A program made the position numbers and the translations under genes. A DNA stretch of 64,000 bases from Prionace glauca. Its lineage: Eukaryota; Chordata; Chondrichthyes; Carcharhiniformes; Carcharhinidae. Shown here piece by piece: positions 21,773 through 32,562 of the stretch. The notes beneath the pieces are model-generated. The model had not been told where the DNA came from and made no database searches. It saw only the letters and a program-made list of their open reading frames with translations. Position 1 is the first letter of the stretch. The number at the start of each line of letters is the position of its first letter. The DNA is taken from NCBI GenBank assembly GCA_037974335.1, contig CM075760.1, positions 14,440,059 through 14,504,058 of the forward strand, in the 5' to 3' direction.

Positions 21773-22041
21773 TGTTTTAATTTGCAAATACAGATGATGG
21801 ATTGGCTGAAGGGCGTTTCATTTAAGTTTATCACCAAGTCCTAATCGAGAGGAGAATTTCCCAGCCCGTTCAACTGCTGTTACTCAATTCAAGGGCAATT
21901 AGAGATGATCGTAAATGAATAAAGACAATCCCAATAATGGACCTTTTCCTCACAAGTAAACGCAAATTTTTTCACAATGTTTCTGCCTGAAACTTTCGAA
22001 ACGTCGAGCTAATATGTAACAACTATCCCACTTTCCCATGT

Positions 22042-22105
22042 GGGCCGGTGGCGCAATGGATAACGTGTCTGACTACGGATCAGAAGATTCCTAGTTCGCT
22101 CAATG
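22042..22105 (+). pseudogene. tRNA-Arg (ACG), 3' end lost
   Basis: 'gggccggtggcgcaatggat' and the anticodon arm 'gtctgactacggatcagaag' match tRNA-Arg-ACG, but the sequence after 'attcctagttcg' departs: no T stem and no paired acceptor 3' strand. Confidence 0.8.
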
Positions 22106-22369
22106 CAAAGTTTTAAAAGGTGTTCACAAATTCCTTGTTACTTTCGATGAAAAAGGTATTTAACAGCTTTATACTTACTCAGACAAATGGTGGCAAGCAT
22201 ATTTTCAGCTTCTCTGGAGAAAGTAATGTTAGGAAATTGCTAATGAAAAGCAACCGACTATTTTAAGTTATTTTTTTCCGGGAAAAAAATCATTTAATAA
22301 GATTAGGATATTAAATAAATGCTAAACTCAAATACATTTTGGACAGAATTCAACATGGCTTAGAGATTT

Positions 22370-22760
22370 TACACTATTTTGTAAATATTTTCATAAAAGT
22401 CAGCATTTCTGATTTTGGAGAAAGCATTTCAAGCTCAGGTCAGAGCAAAGATAATATGACTGTAACATCGAGATTCTGATAATATTCAGCACCAAACTGA
22501 AATCATACAAACTTCCCTCATCCTAGCATGTTTCAGATGGTGATTAACTATGTTAGTCTGCACCTAAACCTATTAAATTGTCTTGTAGACTCGATGACTT
22601 GCTGATATGTGCAGGTGTCAAAATAGGGAAGTTTCTTTCCTGGCAATGCATCAAACAATTTATCATTTCTGATTTGACACAAAGTATTTGAGGCCGAGGC
22701 CAGAGCGAAGATACTATGGGTGTAACATCGAGATTCAGATACTGTTCAGCAACAAAATGC
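22370..22760. repeat. Two tRNA-less remnants of the Val cassette flank
   Basis: 'gtaacatcgagattctgata' and 'gtaacatcgagattcagata' with 'aaactgaaatca' repeat the flank seen at 14030 and 17025, but no tRNA-Val follows. The second remnant is cut by the LINE at 22758. Confidence 0.7.
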
Positions 22761-23060
22761 TCCGGCCGATGAAGGCATGCTTTAAGGTGCGAGGGGCAAG
22801 GTTTAAAGGAGATGGACATGGCAGATTGTTTACACAGAGAGTAGTGGGTTCCGGGAACTCACTGCTGGGGAGAGATAGTAGAAGCGGATGCAGTTGTGAC
22901 TTTTACATCACTTGACAAGTACATGAATAGGATGGGAATAGAGGGATATGGTCCCGGAAGGATGGGGGGTTTTAGTTAAGTCGGACAGCATGGTCAGTGA
23001 AGGTTTGAAGGGCCGAATGGTATGATCCTGGGCTGTAATTTTCCCTGTTCTCTGTACTGC
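22758..23060 (+). mobile_element. LINE 3' end, CR1-type, further family
   Basis: 'ttaaggtgcgaggggcaagg', 'tgtttacacagagagtagtg', 'gaagggccgaatggtatgat' and the end 'ttttccctgttctctgt'. Layout is that of CR1-type RT tail plus 3' UTR. No frame left. Confidence 0.7.
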
Positions 23061-23439
23061 CATTTTTCTTAACCCAAAACTGACCTTCAGACCCTGTAGC
23101 TCTATATTTAGCCATTCCATCTCTGACACCTTCTCCACTCACACAACCCTGTGAGATGTCTGTACTGATCTTATTGTGGCATCATGAGCGTTCCACATAC
23201 AACATGACTTGTATCTTTAAATTCTCATCTTGAACATTTCAATTGAAATTTCAGGGCAAGTAGAGCTTTTTGAGCAGAATGGTTCAGATTCCCACCATCT
23301 TTAATGTAAACAAGTTGTTTCTGATTTCCCTACACAGGTTGTCTATTAAACAATGACTGAACACAGGGGGTGAATGTGAGAAGCTGAAGTTTCCAGTTGA
23401 AGAGGTTCCCAGTGTCTCTGAGCAGCTGAACTGGGGAAG

Positions 23440-24285
23440 CCTTTGGGCAGAGACTGCGCTGCTGCTATTTCCCTTCCTGACCACCGGGGGTCGCTGTAAC
23501 ACGCCCGGGCGCTGCTCCGCCCAGTGTCACCTCTTGCCCACACCGGCCCGGCCGCTGCTCGTTGGCGGAACATCCGGGGCCTGCAGAGTGGCGGGGCCAG
23601 CGGCCATATTTCCGTGACGTCACCGTCAGCCCCTCCCCCCGTCGAGGAAAAAGCGACGGTTCAGAAATGTAGAAAGTGAGAGAAATTCCCTCCCGGAAAT
23701 CCCGCCCGGAGCGGAATTAAAATTAAACAAAATACATATTTTTATAAAGAGGCAGGTGGCGGAACCGCGCATGTGCGGTAGTATTTTCCCAGAGCGCACC
23801 GCGCGGGTGTGATTGAAAAACAGACGGAATAAAAAACGGAAACGATTTTCCCGAATGGAGAAGGAACCGAAAGGCTGACGGGTGAGGATATGAATAATAA
23901 TCATCAAGATTCAAAATATTAAAAGATTCAAATGTAACTGCCTGGGCGCATGTGCAGAAGGGGAAATTCCCTCAGAGTGCAGCGCGCGGGACGCCGTCTC
24001 CCCTGGCAAGGCAAAATGGCCGCTGGCCGTCTCCCCTGGCAACGCAAGATGGACGCTGGCCGTCTCCCTTGGCAACGCAAGATGGACGCTGCCGGCGGCG
24101 GGTGTGATTGTGGCGCAGGCGCAGTGAGGTCTGCCTGCAGCCCATTGTCCAGACTGCCCCCCAGTGGATGTGGTGGGGAGGTGCAGCAGATGGAGCAACA
24201 ATCCCAGTTTCAATGGGGGGAGAGAAGCTGCAATGCTGCTCCCTGTTGTTCACTCCTCTCCCCAGTCTCAGCATTGCAGAGTGTT
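23440..24285. promoter_or_regulatory. CpG island with CRE, NRF1, RFX/YY1-like sites; gene unknown
   Basis: GC-rich and CpG-dense, unlike its surroundings. Motifs seen: a CTCF-like core 'gaccaccgggggtcgctg' near 23478, a perfect CRE TGACGTCA at 23615-23622, an NRF1-type 'gcgcatgtgcgg' at 23767-23778 and a weaker one near 23946, and a three-unit array at 23993-24091. It looks like a vertebrate CpG-island promoter, possibly bidirectional. Overlapping open frames in several phases arise from GC richness; no domain is seen. The gene it serves may lie in short exons that cannot be recognised here. Confidence 0.65.
23993..24091. repeat. 33-bp tandem repeat x3
   Basis: Units start at 23993, 24026 and 24059, each 33 bases. 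Each carries 'gtctccc-tggcaa', resembling an RFX X-box half, and 'gcaa-atgg', resembling a YY1 site. Confidence 0.93.
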
Positions 24286-24329
24286 TAAACAAGAGGGTGC
24301 ATTGTCACAGCGGCACCTTGACCTGCAGT

Positions 24330-24535
24330 TTAGTTTTATTTATTAGTATCACGAATAATTAGGCTTACATTCACACTGCAATGCAATTCCTGTGAAAATT
24401 TTCTAGTCGCCACATTCCTGTTCGGGAAACACTGATGGAGAATTTGGCATGGCCAATGCATCTAACCAGCAAGTCTTTTGGACTGCTGGAGGAATGCAGA
24501 GCATCTGGAGGAAACCCGTGCAGACATGTTTGTAC
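24330..24535 (-). mobile_element. SINE, AATAAA-tail subtype, antisense
   Basis: 'tttatttattagtatcacga' at the left is the antisense tail; 'gcaatgcaattcctgtgaaa', 'ccaatgcatctaaccagcaa' and 'ctggaggaaacccgtgcaga' follow. The head is missing. Confidence 0.75.
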
Positions 24536-25194
24536 AGGTTGCGTTCATTGTCTTTCTGTTTCCAGGGGAACCGATAATGTTTATTTTTAATTTCATTTCC
24601 GTTATTTCAGTTTGTTTTTTTTCCAGAATAGGTTAATGAGTGGTCACCACGCACTGGGACTTCCCGGATTCTTTCTTCAGTCCCTTCAGAAATTCTTTCC
24701 CCTCCAGGAGAAACCGGCAGTCTATCCGGAACAACACTCCGGGAACTTACCGAGGAGACAGTGCAGTGTTTAGAAATGCTGCACCGTCAGAGCTGTCAGC
24801 CTCTCGATGACCTGTTAAATCTAGGGTACCGTCTTCCCCCTCAGGTGGAGGTGCCACATGGTCACTGTTTCCAAAAAGAGCAAGAGAAACACCCTGTTCG
24901 GTATGTGTTCACCAATCACAATGACTGACACAGCCAGAGCACTACAATATTACTGAATGAAATAATATCATTGTGAGTCCAAAAATAGCTGCTGTGTTTA
25001 TTACATAAAACACTTCGGGACATTAAAACTTACAAAAATATTCTCAAGCTCATTCTTTTAAGTGTCCCGGTGTTTTAATTTTGCAATATATTTGTTATTC
25101 ATAAAAATATTCTCAGTAAAAAATGAGAAATCGCTACGATTTCAGGTTTCATTTCAGACTCACTCTGATCCGTTACGTTGCGTGAGGCTCTGAG
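24536..25194. other. No gene; 3' flank of a V gene
   Basis: No recognisable feature. Confidence 0.4.
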
Positions 25195-25233
25195 AGTTTT
25201 TGTACAGGTTCAGCCCAGCTCTGTGTCTCTGTG
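25195..25233 (-). other. V recombination signal, 23-bp spacer
   Basis: Minus strand: heptamer CACAGAG (25227-25233), exactly 23 bases of spacer, nonamer ACAAAAACT (25195-25203). Confidence 0.93.
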
Positions 25234-26142
25234 GGTCTCAGTGCGCAGTAATACACCCCGGAGTCTGTCAGCTCTGTTTTAGACACTTTCAGCGGGACGG
25301 TGCGGGTTGTTTCATTGAGCTCCGCTGAAAAACGGTCCCCTGGGGATGTTTCTGTTTTGTCGCTGTATCTATTCCTCTTCAGCAGAAACTCCATGGACCC
25401 GCTGGAATGCTGTCGGTACCAGAATAAATAAGGAGTGCTACCACTTGTAGCTGTGTAATTACAGAGTAACTGAACAACATCTCCTTCAGTGACGGTGACT
25501 GCAGCCGGTGTCTGTGAAACAGAATTTCCTCCACAATGTCCTGTGAGGAAGCAAAGAAATATTAAACTAAATAATGCGACTTTACTCTGTCTCCCCCACC
25601 CACCCGCACCCCCCACTAGAATATGCCGTATTCTTGAGCAATAATCTCAAAAAGAAATCGCAAAGCACAACAAAAATATATTTCACAGTTCAGCGGATGG
25701 GAAGGGGAGGTGGTTGTGACGATTAAATAAAGCTTCTACCACAAATATTCTGCTCTTTCTAACGAGATCAGTTCCTCGCCTTCAGTTCTTGTAACTGGAA
25801 ACAGCTCACGGTCTGTCTGTTTGAAGTGAGGTATTTGCCAAAGTTATTCACTGGTATCAGATGAGCTTCAACCTGAGACCAACTTATTTTCTCTCATTCC
25901 ATGGGGGAATTGTGCCTAATCCCAACAGTGTTCAGTACTGAGACCAGCGAGATCCTGATAATTTTTCAATGTTGAGTTCAATCTATTCCCTGACCACTCA
26001 CCCCTGCCCCTCGCACTGAGCGAAGCGCAGGATAGAATATAATGCATGGCAAAGATGTATAGCACAGCGTGGATCCATTTGTGAACCTACCGGTTAAAAG
26101 CGCTGCCGCTGTGAGGAATAAATGCAGAGTAAAATGAGACAT
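25234..26142 (-). CDS. T-cell receptor V gene (alpha/delta-like), complete
   Basis: The leader exon is 26091-26142 (MSHFTLHLFLTAAALLT, donor G|GTAGGT). The V exon is 25234-25540 after acceptor 'cttcctcacag', joined in phase 1 to read GHCGGNSVSQTPAAVTV. The V domain has the first Cys (LLCNY), Trp in YLFWYRQ, a DRFSAEL strand and SGVYYCAL at the second Cys, directly followed by the recombination signal. There is no stop or frameshift. The product would be the V domain of a TCR chain on T cells after RAG joining to D/J outside the window. Upstream, 'tgatgacatt' on the coding strand near 26258-26267 resembles a weak CRE/decamer, with a CCAAT-type 'attggc' next to it. The alpha/delta assignment is by overall look; beta or gamma is not excluded. 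Confidence 0.88.
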
Positions 26143-27441
26143 GTTTGTAGAGAGCTCGCGGCGAATTTGACCAGAACGGGTTGAATCTGAAGTTTTTTTA
26201 GTCAAGAGTGGAAAAGATCGAGTCATATCCGGGCCCCTGTTGATTGGTTTACTGCTGAAAATGTCATCAGGTGCCAATCAGCTTCAAGTTTCTATGTACT
26301 TCAATGCAACCAATGATCTCATAGCTCCTTCATTTACAATTCATACAATTGGCCGAGAGATGAAAGGAATAAAGTGAATTTGGTCATCCGGTGACAGGGG
26401 ATTACTTTCCCCTTCAACTGTCATTTCAGGAACCGACTGATCCCCTGAGCGTTGATGGCTTTGTTCTGACATGGAGAATGACAATATCCATCCTCACAAC
26501 AACATAACAAGGAGTTTGTTTTGAATCCTGTATGGGAAAGTATGGTGGGGAAGGATTTTTTTTTCTAAGTTGAGACATCGACTTCATTAGAAGTGATAGA
26601 ATAATGAATGGTCTAAGATATTTCCATACGATGCTCCCTCAATTTCTAACTTTGCAGTGTGAGAAACCCTCTTTCAGAGTGGGAATATAGGTTGCCTCCC
26701 CATGATTGCTGATCAAAAGAGTGCCAAGCAGGGGAAAGCAGAAAAGATCAATATCTCAAATAAAAGCTCTAATAAAACAACGCAGGTGAGACAGATCAGG
26801 GTGAGAACAGCACAGGAAACCTCTGGGCGGGGCTACCATAGATAGTGTAGTCACAGGTAGACCTGGTCTGGAGAGAATTGAACTCAATAATAATGTCACA
26901 TTGGAATTCTACAACCTTGCCTCTCTGTAACAGTGGTAGCCAAATGTTCATTCCACATTGCAGATCAGTAGACTCGGACCAGGAGTGTCAGTGTTCTTAA
27001 ATGATTCAATACTTTGCAAAATCTTTAACAGTGACGCGGATGGGAAACTGAGCAGCTGTATTAGACAGGTTCTGAATTAATGTACAAGGTAACAGAAAAA
27101 GCTTTAAATGTTTACGTTAAAGACTGGGAAAGGGAAATGCGCACAATTTCCATAAACCAGGAAAGGCAAGAACAGTTAGGAACAAATGGGCAGAGAAACG
27201 CATTGAAAATCAAAACAAGGGAGTTACGGAATCTCAAATCGACTTGTCAATGTTGTGTCCATTGCAAATGTAAGTTAAAATCATCAACTAATGTAACTGT
27301 GAAACTGTACCACATCAGTTGTTGTTTCTGAGTGTTGTGTTTTGTTGTAATTTGATGAATCTCTGGCACTCTCACTGTGGAATCTGAATTAGGGGCGCGT
27401 GAGCGCGCCCTGCTGGCAGCTAACTGGAACTGCCAATGTGG
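26143..27441. other. V-gene upstream region, no other gene
   Basis: No coding feature recognised. A CTCF-like GCCAGCAGGGCGCGCTC (minus, 27402-27418) lies at the right end, 3' of the broken V gene. Confidence 0.4.
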
Positions 27442-27669
27442 GGTTTTTGTACGGCATGCGTCATATCTCTGCAGAAGTATGTGCTTCATGGCACAGGAAT
27501 ACATGGCGCTATCGGAGATCACAGTATAACTGATCGTTAGCTTGGTAGTCTTGTTATTTTTATCAAATTTAGAAAAAAACTTATCTTTGAGGTCACTGCC
27601 CCTTTGCGCATTCCCTCCAATAAGAAGAACCATGTACACTGGAGCTTTCCAGGCCTGCTGACGGTACCA
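27442..27669 (-). pseudogene. TCR V gene, 3' half only, cut by a Penelope-like element
   Basis: Minus-strand reading YWYRQQAWKAPVYMVLLIGG, then KFFSKFDKNNKTTKLTISY and SDSAMYSCAMK. Framework 1, CDR1 and leader are missing: the sequence switches at about 27670, just before YWYRQQ, to the end of a Penelope-like element. The nonamer ACAAAAACC (27442-27450) is intact. The heptamer position reads CACATAC with about 26 bases between, so the signal is out of register. The residue before the second Cys is Ser (YSC). Non-functional. Confidence 0.85.
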
Positions 27670-28352
27670 GTACAGTAAGAATTCTCACAACACCAGGCTA
27701 AAGTCCAATCAGTTTAGGTACTAGTAAACACACAAGCTTTCGGAAACGCTATTCCTTCGTCAGGTGTGTGGAAAGTTCTGGTCAGAGAAGGGCATATAAA
27801 GACACACACAGTTTACAGAATACTGATTAGAATGCGAGTCTTTACAGCTAACCTGCTATTCAAGTCTTAGATGTGCAGACAATGTGAGTGGAGATAGCAT
27901 TAAACATAGGTTAAAGAGATGTGCATTGTCTCCAGACAGTACAGTTAGTGAGATGTTGCAAACCCAGGCAAGTCATGGGGGTTACAGATAGTGCGACATG
28001 AACCCAAAATCTCGGTTGAGGCCATCCTCATGTGTGCAGAACTTGACTATCAGTCTCTGCTCAGCGACTCTGCGCTGTCGTGTGTCGTGAAGGCCGCCTT
28101 GGAGAACGCTTACCCGAAGATCAGAGTCCGAATGCCCGTGACTACTGAAGTGTTCGCCAACAGGAAGGGAACAGTCTTGCCTGGTGATTGTTGAGCGATG
28201 TTCATTCATCCGTTGTCGTAGCGCCAGCATGGTCTTCCCAATGTACCAGACTTCGGGACATCCTTTCCTGCAGCGTATTAGGTAGACAACGTTAGCCGAG
28301 TTGCAAGGGTATGTCCCGTGTACCTGGTGGATGGTGTTCTCAATTTTGGCAT
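27670..28352 (-). mobile_element. Penelope-like element, GIY-YIG domain and 3' end
   Basis: The minus-strand reading from about 28340 is KIENTIHQVHGTYPCNSANV, then VVYLIRCRKGCPEVWYIGKT, LRQRMNEHRSTITRQ, PVGEHFSSHGHSDSDL and GLNRDFGFMSHYL with a stop. VVY...WYIG is the GIY-YIG endonuclease signature, with the R and H/E positions of the fold following. The reverse transcriptase part is absent. The 3' UTR ends 'ccgaaagcttgtgtg...ggtgttgtgagaattcttac', the same end seen in the short elements at 48455, 58757 and 62417. 'ttctttcattttcag' just upstream of the first coding block looks like a splice acceptor; this class is known to keep introns. Confidence 0.85.
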
Positions 28353-28479
28353 GCTGAAAATGAAAGAAGATTAATGTGTAAATGGCGAGCGATCACGAAA
28401 CTCTGAGGTATAAATGAATTTGGCTGTCCTGGTCCAGAAATCACAAGGGGTTAGTGTGCAAGTACAGCAATTAATTAGA

Positions 28480-29400
28480 AAATAACATAGAATGTTATCA
28501 CTTATTATGAGGGAATGTATTGCGAAAATAGTCAGGGCATGTTTCCGTTATACAGGGCATTTGTGAGACCATATTTGGAGAATTGTGCACAATACTTGTC
28601 TCCTTATCGAATGGTAATGCTTTAGAAAATATTCGAAGGTCTATTACCAGAATGAGTAGGTTATTTTACAAAGAAAGAATGGTGATGCTGGGTTTGCATC
28701 CACTGGAGTTTAGAAGAGAAAGAGGTGACTTTATCAAAACCTTTCAAACCTTTCAAAGGGGCGGCACGGTAGCACAGTGGTTAGCACTGCTGCTTCACAG
28801 CTCCAGGGTCCTGGGTTCGATTCCCGGCTCGGGTCACTGTCTGTGTGGAGTTTGCACATTCTCCTCGTGTCTGCGTGGGTTTCCTCCGGGTGCTCCGGTT
28901 TTCTCCCACAGTCCAAAGATGTGCGGGTTAGGTTCATTGGCTATGCTAAAATTGCCCCTTAGTATCCTGGGATGAGTAGGTTAGAGGGATTAGCAGGTAA
29001 AATGTATAGGGATATGGGGGTAGGGCCTGGGTGGGATTGTAGTCGGTGCAGACTCGATGGGCCGAATGGCCTTTTTCTGAAGTGTAAGGTTTTTATGATT
29101 CTAACTAGGGGTCATAGTTTGAAGAAAGAGGGGTTAGCCTATTAGAACTCAAATGGGAAGAAATTTCTTCAGCTGAAGGGTGGTGAACGTATAGAATTCA
29201 CTACCACTATTTGAGACTAAAACGTTTTCCGATTTCAAGAAGAAAATAGATATAGCTCTTGGGACTGAAGGAATCAAAGCATATGAGAGGAAAGAGGAAT
29301 CAGGATATTAAATTTGATGATCAACCATGTTCAAATGAATGGCGGAGCAGGCTCTATGGGCTGAATGGCGTATTCCTGCTTCTATGTGTCTATGTAATCC
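28480..29400 (+). mobile_element. Old CR1 3' half, interrupted by a SINE
   Basis: 28480-28756 has 'ttatacagggcatttgtgag', 'ttggagaattgtgcacaata' and 'ccactggagtttagaagaga'. 29100-29400 continues with 'ctaggggtcatagtttgaag', 'gaagaaatttcttcagctga' and 'ggcggagcaggctctatggg', ending 'gcttctatgtgtctatg'. The SINE at 28757-29098 lies between the halves. Confidence 0.82.
28757..29098 (+). mobile_element. tRNA-derived SINE, full length
   Basis: The cleanest copy in the window. The tRNA-related head 'ggcggcacggtagcacagtg' has a Pol III B box 'gggttcgattcccggc'. The core is 'tgtggagtttgcacattctc' / 'gggtttcctccgggtgctcc'. The tail 'cgatgggccgaatggccttt' runs to 'tttttatgattct'. Box A and box B are both intact. 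Confidence 0.93.
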
Positions 29401-29469
29401 TCCTGGAATTTTATTAGTTTTTGTGAGATTTCGTCTCACTGTTTTGAACTCTTTAAATAGAATTCTAAC

Positions 29470-29795
29470 TCATTCATTCTCTACTGAAATGACAAAACTA
29501 ACATCCCAAGAAACAGCCTGGTAAACCTTCTCTGCAATCCCTCTGAAGCGAGGACATCCTTTCTCGGATGAGGACGTCAAAGCTACACACAATACTCCAG
29601 GTGTGGCCCCAACAATGCCCGATAGAATTGCAGCAAAACATCCCTATTCCTGTACTCAAACCCTCTTGCTATGAAGGTTAGCAAATCATTTTTCTTCTTT
29701 ACTGCCTGCTTTAACTGCACGTTTACTTTCAGCGACTCACGTACGAGGACATCAGGTTCTGGCTGAGTATCCATCTCTCACATGCTCTATCACTT
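29470..29795 (-). mobile_element. CR1-like remnant
   Basis: Minus reading with MDTQPEPDVLVRESLKVNVQ and LLTFIARGFEYRNRDVLLQF (29583-29774) gives the post-catalytic part of a CR1 RT. Degraded. Confidence 0.75.
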
Positions 29796-29799
29796 TGGG

Positions 29800-29975
29800 G
29801 GGATAAGAAACTTCAAGCCCAAATTTTGACATCAAAGTTTAGTAAAGCTACCAAGATCACTGAGGTAATGATTAACAAGGTCCTGATCTCCGACACCGCT
29901 GTGTATTTCAGTGTCATGAGTCCCCACACTGCTGCAGAGATGTCGCGGGTCCCAGTCAAAATTCCACAGCGACAA
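29800..29975 (+). pseudogene. TCR V gene, 3' part only
   Basis: Reading SKFSKATKITEVMINKVLIS then DTAVYFSVMS. It gives framework 3 and the position of the second Cys, where Ser stands instead (YFS for YYC). 'cacactg' (29923-29929) is a heptamer of the same form as in the gene at 44569; 23 bases on, the nonamer has decayed (gtcaaaatt). Leader, FR1 and FR2 are missing. A CTCF-like site follows at 29989. Confidence 0.78.
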
Positions 29976-29988
29976 CTCCAGAGACTAA

Positions 29989-30002
29989 GCAGCAGAGGGC
30001 GC
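29989..30002 (+). promoter_or_regulatory. CTCF-like site 3' of a V remnant
   Basis: 'gcagcagagggcgc' fits the CTCF core except at its first base. Confidence 0.5.
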
Positions 30003-30458
30003 TCTCATACCGGTGAAGAGCAGCAATAATTCACTGAGCGGTGCGAGAGCCAGAGGGATCTTTCTCAACCTGCAAATAATACAAAACACAATAGATTGTG
30101 AGGTTCACTCATAGAACTATATTACTTTATGATTTCAATTTGCAACACATTAAAAATAGACTCCACAAGTATATCTGTGGAACCTTAACTGTTTACCTGT
30201 TAATTGACCTTGTTCCTTTCAATTTATTTTCTCACTCTGTCCCTTCCTGCCTCTGGTTTCCACTTTTCATCTGTAATTGCTTTGCCTTTTTTCCAATATT
30301 TAGTTCAACGATTCAGAACCTGATTTTCTGCTCGGCATCTTAATCAGTCCGGCAAAACTCCACTGAGCTACAAAAGGAAGCTATCAGGCGAGGCCAATGA
30401 ATAACAAAGATTCTCTCCCTTTCTGTCCATCGCCATTGGAACATTTCTTCGAATAGGC

Positions 30459-30705
30459 ACCATTGGGTGGCACGTTGCCTCACAGCGCCGGGGCCTCTGG
30501 TCACTGCCTATGTGGAGTTTGCACTTTCTCGTCTGGGTTCTCCGGTTTCCCCTCACAGTCCAAAGTTAGGTTGATTGACCATATTAAATTGCCCTTTAGT
30601 GTTAGAGAAACTAGTAGGGACTATGGGGACTGGGCCTCGGTGTGATTGCGAAGGATGCAGACTTGATGGGACAAATAGCCTCCTTCTGCACTGTTTGCAA
30701 TGATA
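30459..30705 (+). mobile_element. SINE with internal losses
   Basis: 'gttgcctcacagcgccgggg', 'tatgtggagtttgcactttc' and 'gatgcagacttgatgggaca'. Parts of the core are gone. Confidence 0.78.
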
Positions 30706-30775
30706 ATTTAAATGCTTGAACCCAATTTGCTTCAATGTTTTGAAGAAGATAAAGTGGTCAATAATCATTACAAAA

Positions 30776-31056
30776 AGGGGAGGCGGTTTAGAACAGAGTT
30801 GAGGAGGAACTTCTTCACTCAAAGGGTGATGAATCTCTGGAATTCTCTGCCCGTTGAAGTGGTGGAGGCTGCCTCGCTAAATATTTTTAAGAAGCGGGTT
30901 GATGGGTTTTTGATAAGACAAGGGATTAAGGGTTATGGGGAGAGGGCGGGAAGGTGGAACTGAGCCACGACAGGTCAGCCATGATCTTATTGAATGGCGG
31001 GGCAGGCTCGAAGGGCTAGATGGCCTACTCCTGCTCCTATTTCTTATGTTCTTAAA
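30776..31056 (+). mobile_element. CR1 3' end, family C
   Basis: Reading RRFRTELRRNFFTQRVMNLW, NSLPVEVVEAASLNIFKKR, then 3' UTR 'gcggggcaggctcgaagggc' and 'tcctatttcttatgttctta'. Confidence 0.9.
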
Positions 31057-32093
31057 AACACCCGCATTGTAGCAGGATTGGAGCCTGATATTGATCAGAG
31101 GCCAGAGCGAGTGAGAGAACGTATGTCTGATGTGGAAAAGGATATGAAAATGTGAATGAAAACCCATTGTGAGAGTTGCTTTCTGAATTATTACACTGTA
31201 ATCATTTCAGCACCGCATTCATTTCTTTTATGAATGGAAGTGACACCGAAAAGGTTTTCCCAGCCGGCTGGTATTGAATTGTAGGTAATGAGGACAAGCT
31301 TTACATATCCTCAGGAGACTGTTTATCTGCTGTCTGAACTTTACTCTCGTGTTTTGAACGCACGATTGTCGAATTACTGGAAGTGCTGACATTATTACCT
31401 CTTAAACAAATTTCAAACTCCGAGGGTGGTGGCTCATTGAATACACGATAACTAACCCGATTGAAGTTAGTAATTTTAAACAGAGGTGCTATTGAGAGAC
31501 GTTACTTAGTGGAAATGTTTATTCTTCAAGATTGTTCCACGGAATGTACAGTGACAGCCAGTACCTTCGTCCAAAGCGGCAGGTATACATTTTAAGCATA
31601 CCGTCACAAACACATATCCCTTCCTTTGAACTATGTTGGGAAGGATTCCATACCTGATTATCAGACCCGCTGAACGGCGGTAGAACCGCTCCTTCCTTCA
31701 CCAACAAATGCTCGCTTTACTCTTGAATTGGGAGTTTCTCTTCGAACGGCAGGGACGCTGACAATGTGATGAGTCAATCAACCACTCCGACATAAAATGC
31801 AATAAGTGTTCAATAATTGTCTCAGTGTTGCCTGAGGGGAATCTCGCAGTCAAGGCTGAGCCGATGGTAAAGCTTAAACGGACTGATCCTGAATGAACCA
31901 AACCCTGGAACAAGCCTGAGTTTGACGGTCACAATAATCAGAATCGGGTTTAACTGTCACAATCTGCTGTGTAAAACGGAAATATTCCTTCCATAAAGCA
32001 CTGACTGTTCCCCGGCTCTGAGTGTTTCCAACCATTGACAGCCAGCTCACCAGCCTGCCTATTCTCAATGTCACTGGGAACATCAGGAAGTGA
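31057..32093. other. V-gene intergenic DNA, no feature seen
   Basis: Nothing recognised apart from the 7-base target copy 'gaagtga' at 32087-32093. Confidence 0.4.
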
Positions 32094-32562
32094 ACATAGA
32101 ACATAGAACATAGAACATTACAGCACAAACAGGCCCTTCGGCCCTCGAGCTGCGCCGATCGCATCAACCCCACCAATCTATAGACCTATCTATAACCCCC
32201 AATCCCATTAAACCCCATATACTCATCCAGAAGTCTTTTAAAAGACCCCAGCGAGTTCGCCTCCACCACCGACGACGGCAGCCGATTCCAATCACTCACT
32301 ACCCTCTGAGTGAAAAACTTACCCCTAACAGCACCTCTGTACTTCCCTCCCCGCACCTTAAATCTGTGTCCTCTCGTAGCGACCATTTCAACCCGGGGAA
32401 ATAGCCTCTGAGAGTCCACCCTATCTATTCCTCTCAACATTTTATAAACTATCAGGTCGCCTCTCAACCTTCGCCTCTCCAGGGAAAAGAGTCCCAGCTC
32501 CCTCAACCTATCTTCATAAGGCATGCCTCCCAGTCCAGGCAACATCCTTGTAAATCTCCTCT
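32094..32562 (-). mobile_element. CR1 3' fragment, family B, in a V-gene promoter
   Basis: Antisense: tail 'acatagaacatagaacatag', then 'cggccctcgagctgcgccga'. Minus reading LQRRFTRMLPGLGGMPYED through FFTQRVVSDWNRLPSSVVEA. It is flanked by a direct repeat gaagtga (32087-32093 and 32563-32569), a CR1-sized target duplication. The 5' edge is only about 100 bases upstream of the leader ATG at 32664. One base is missing relative to the copy at 15424 within the ...RGDLI(E)VYKML... stretch. Confidence 0.93.

Noticed and set aside
23950-24292. Arg/Trp/Gly-rich frames in the orphan CpG island
   Set aside because: Produced by the 33-bp tandem repeat and GC content, present in both strands.
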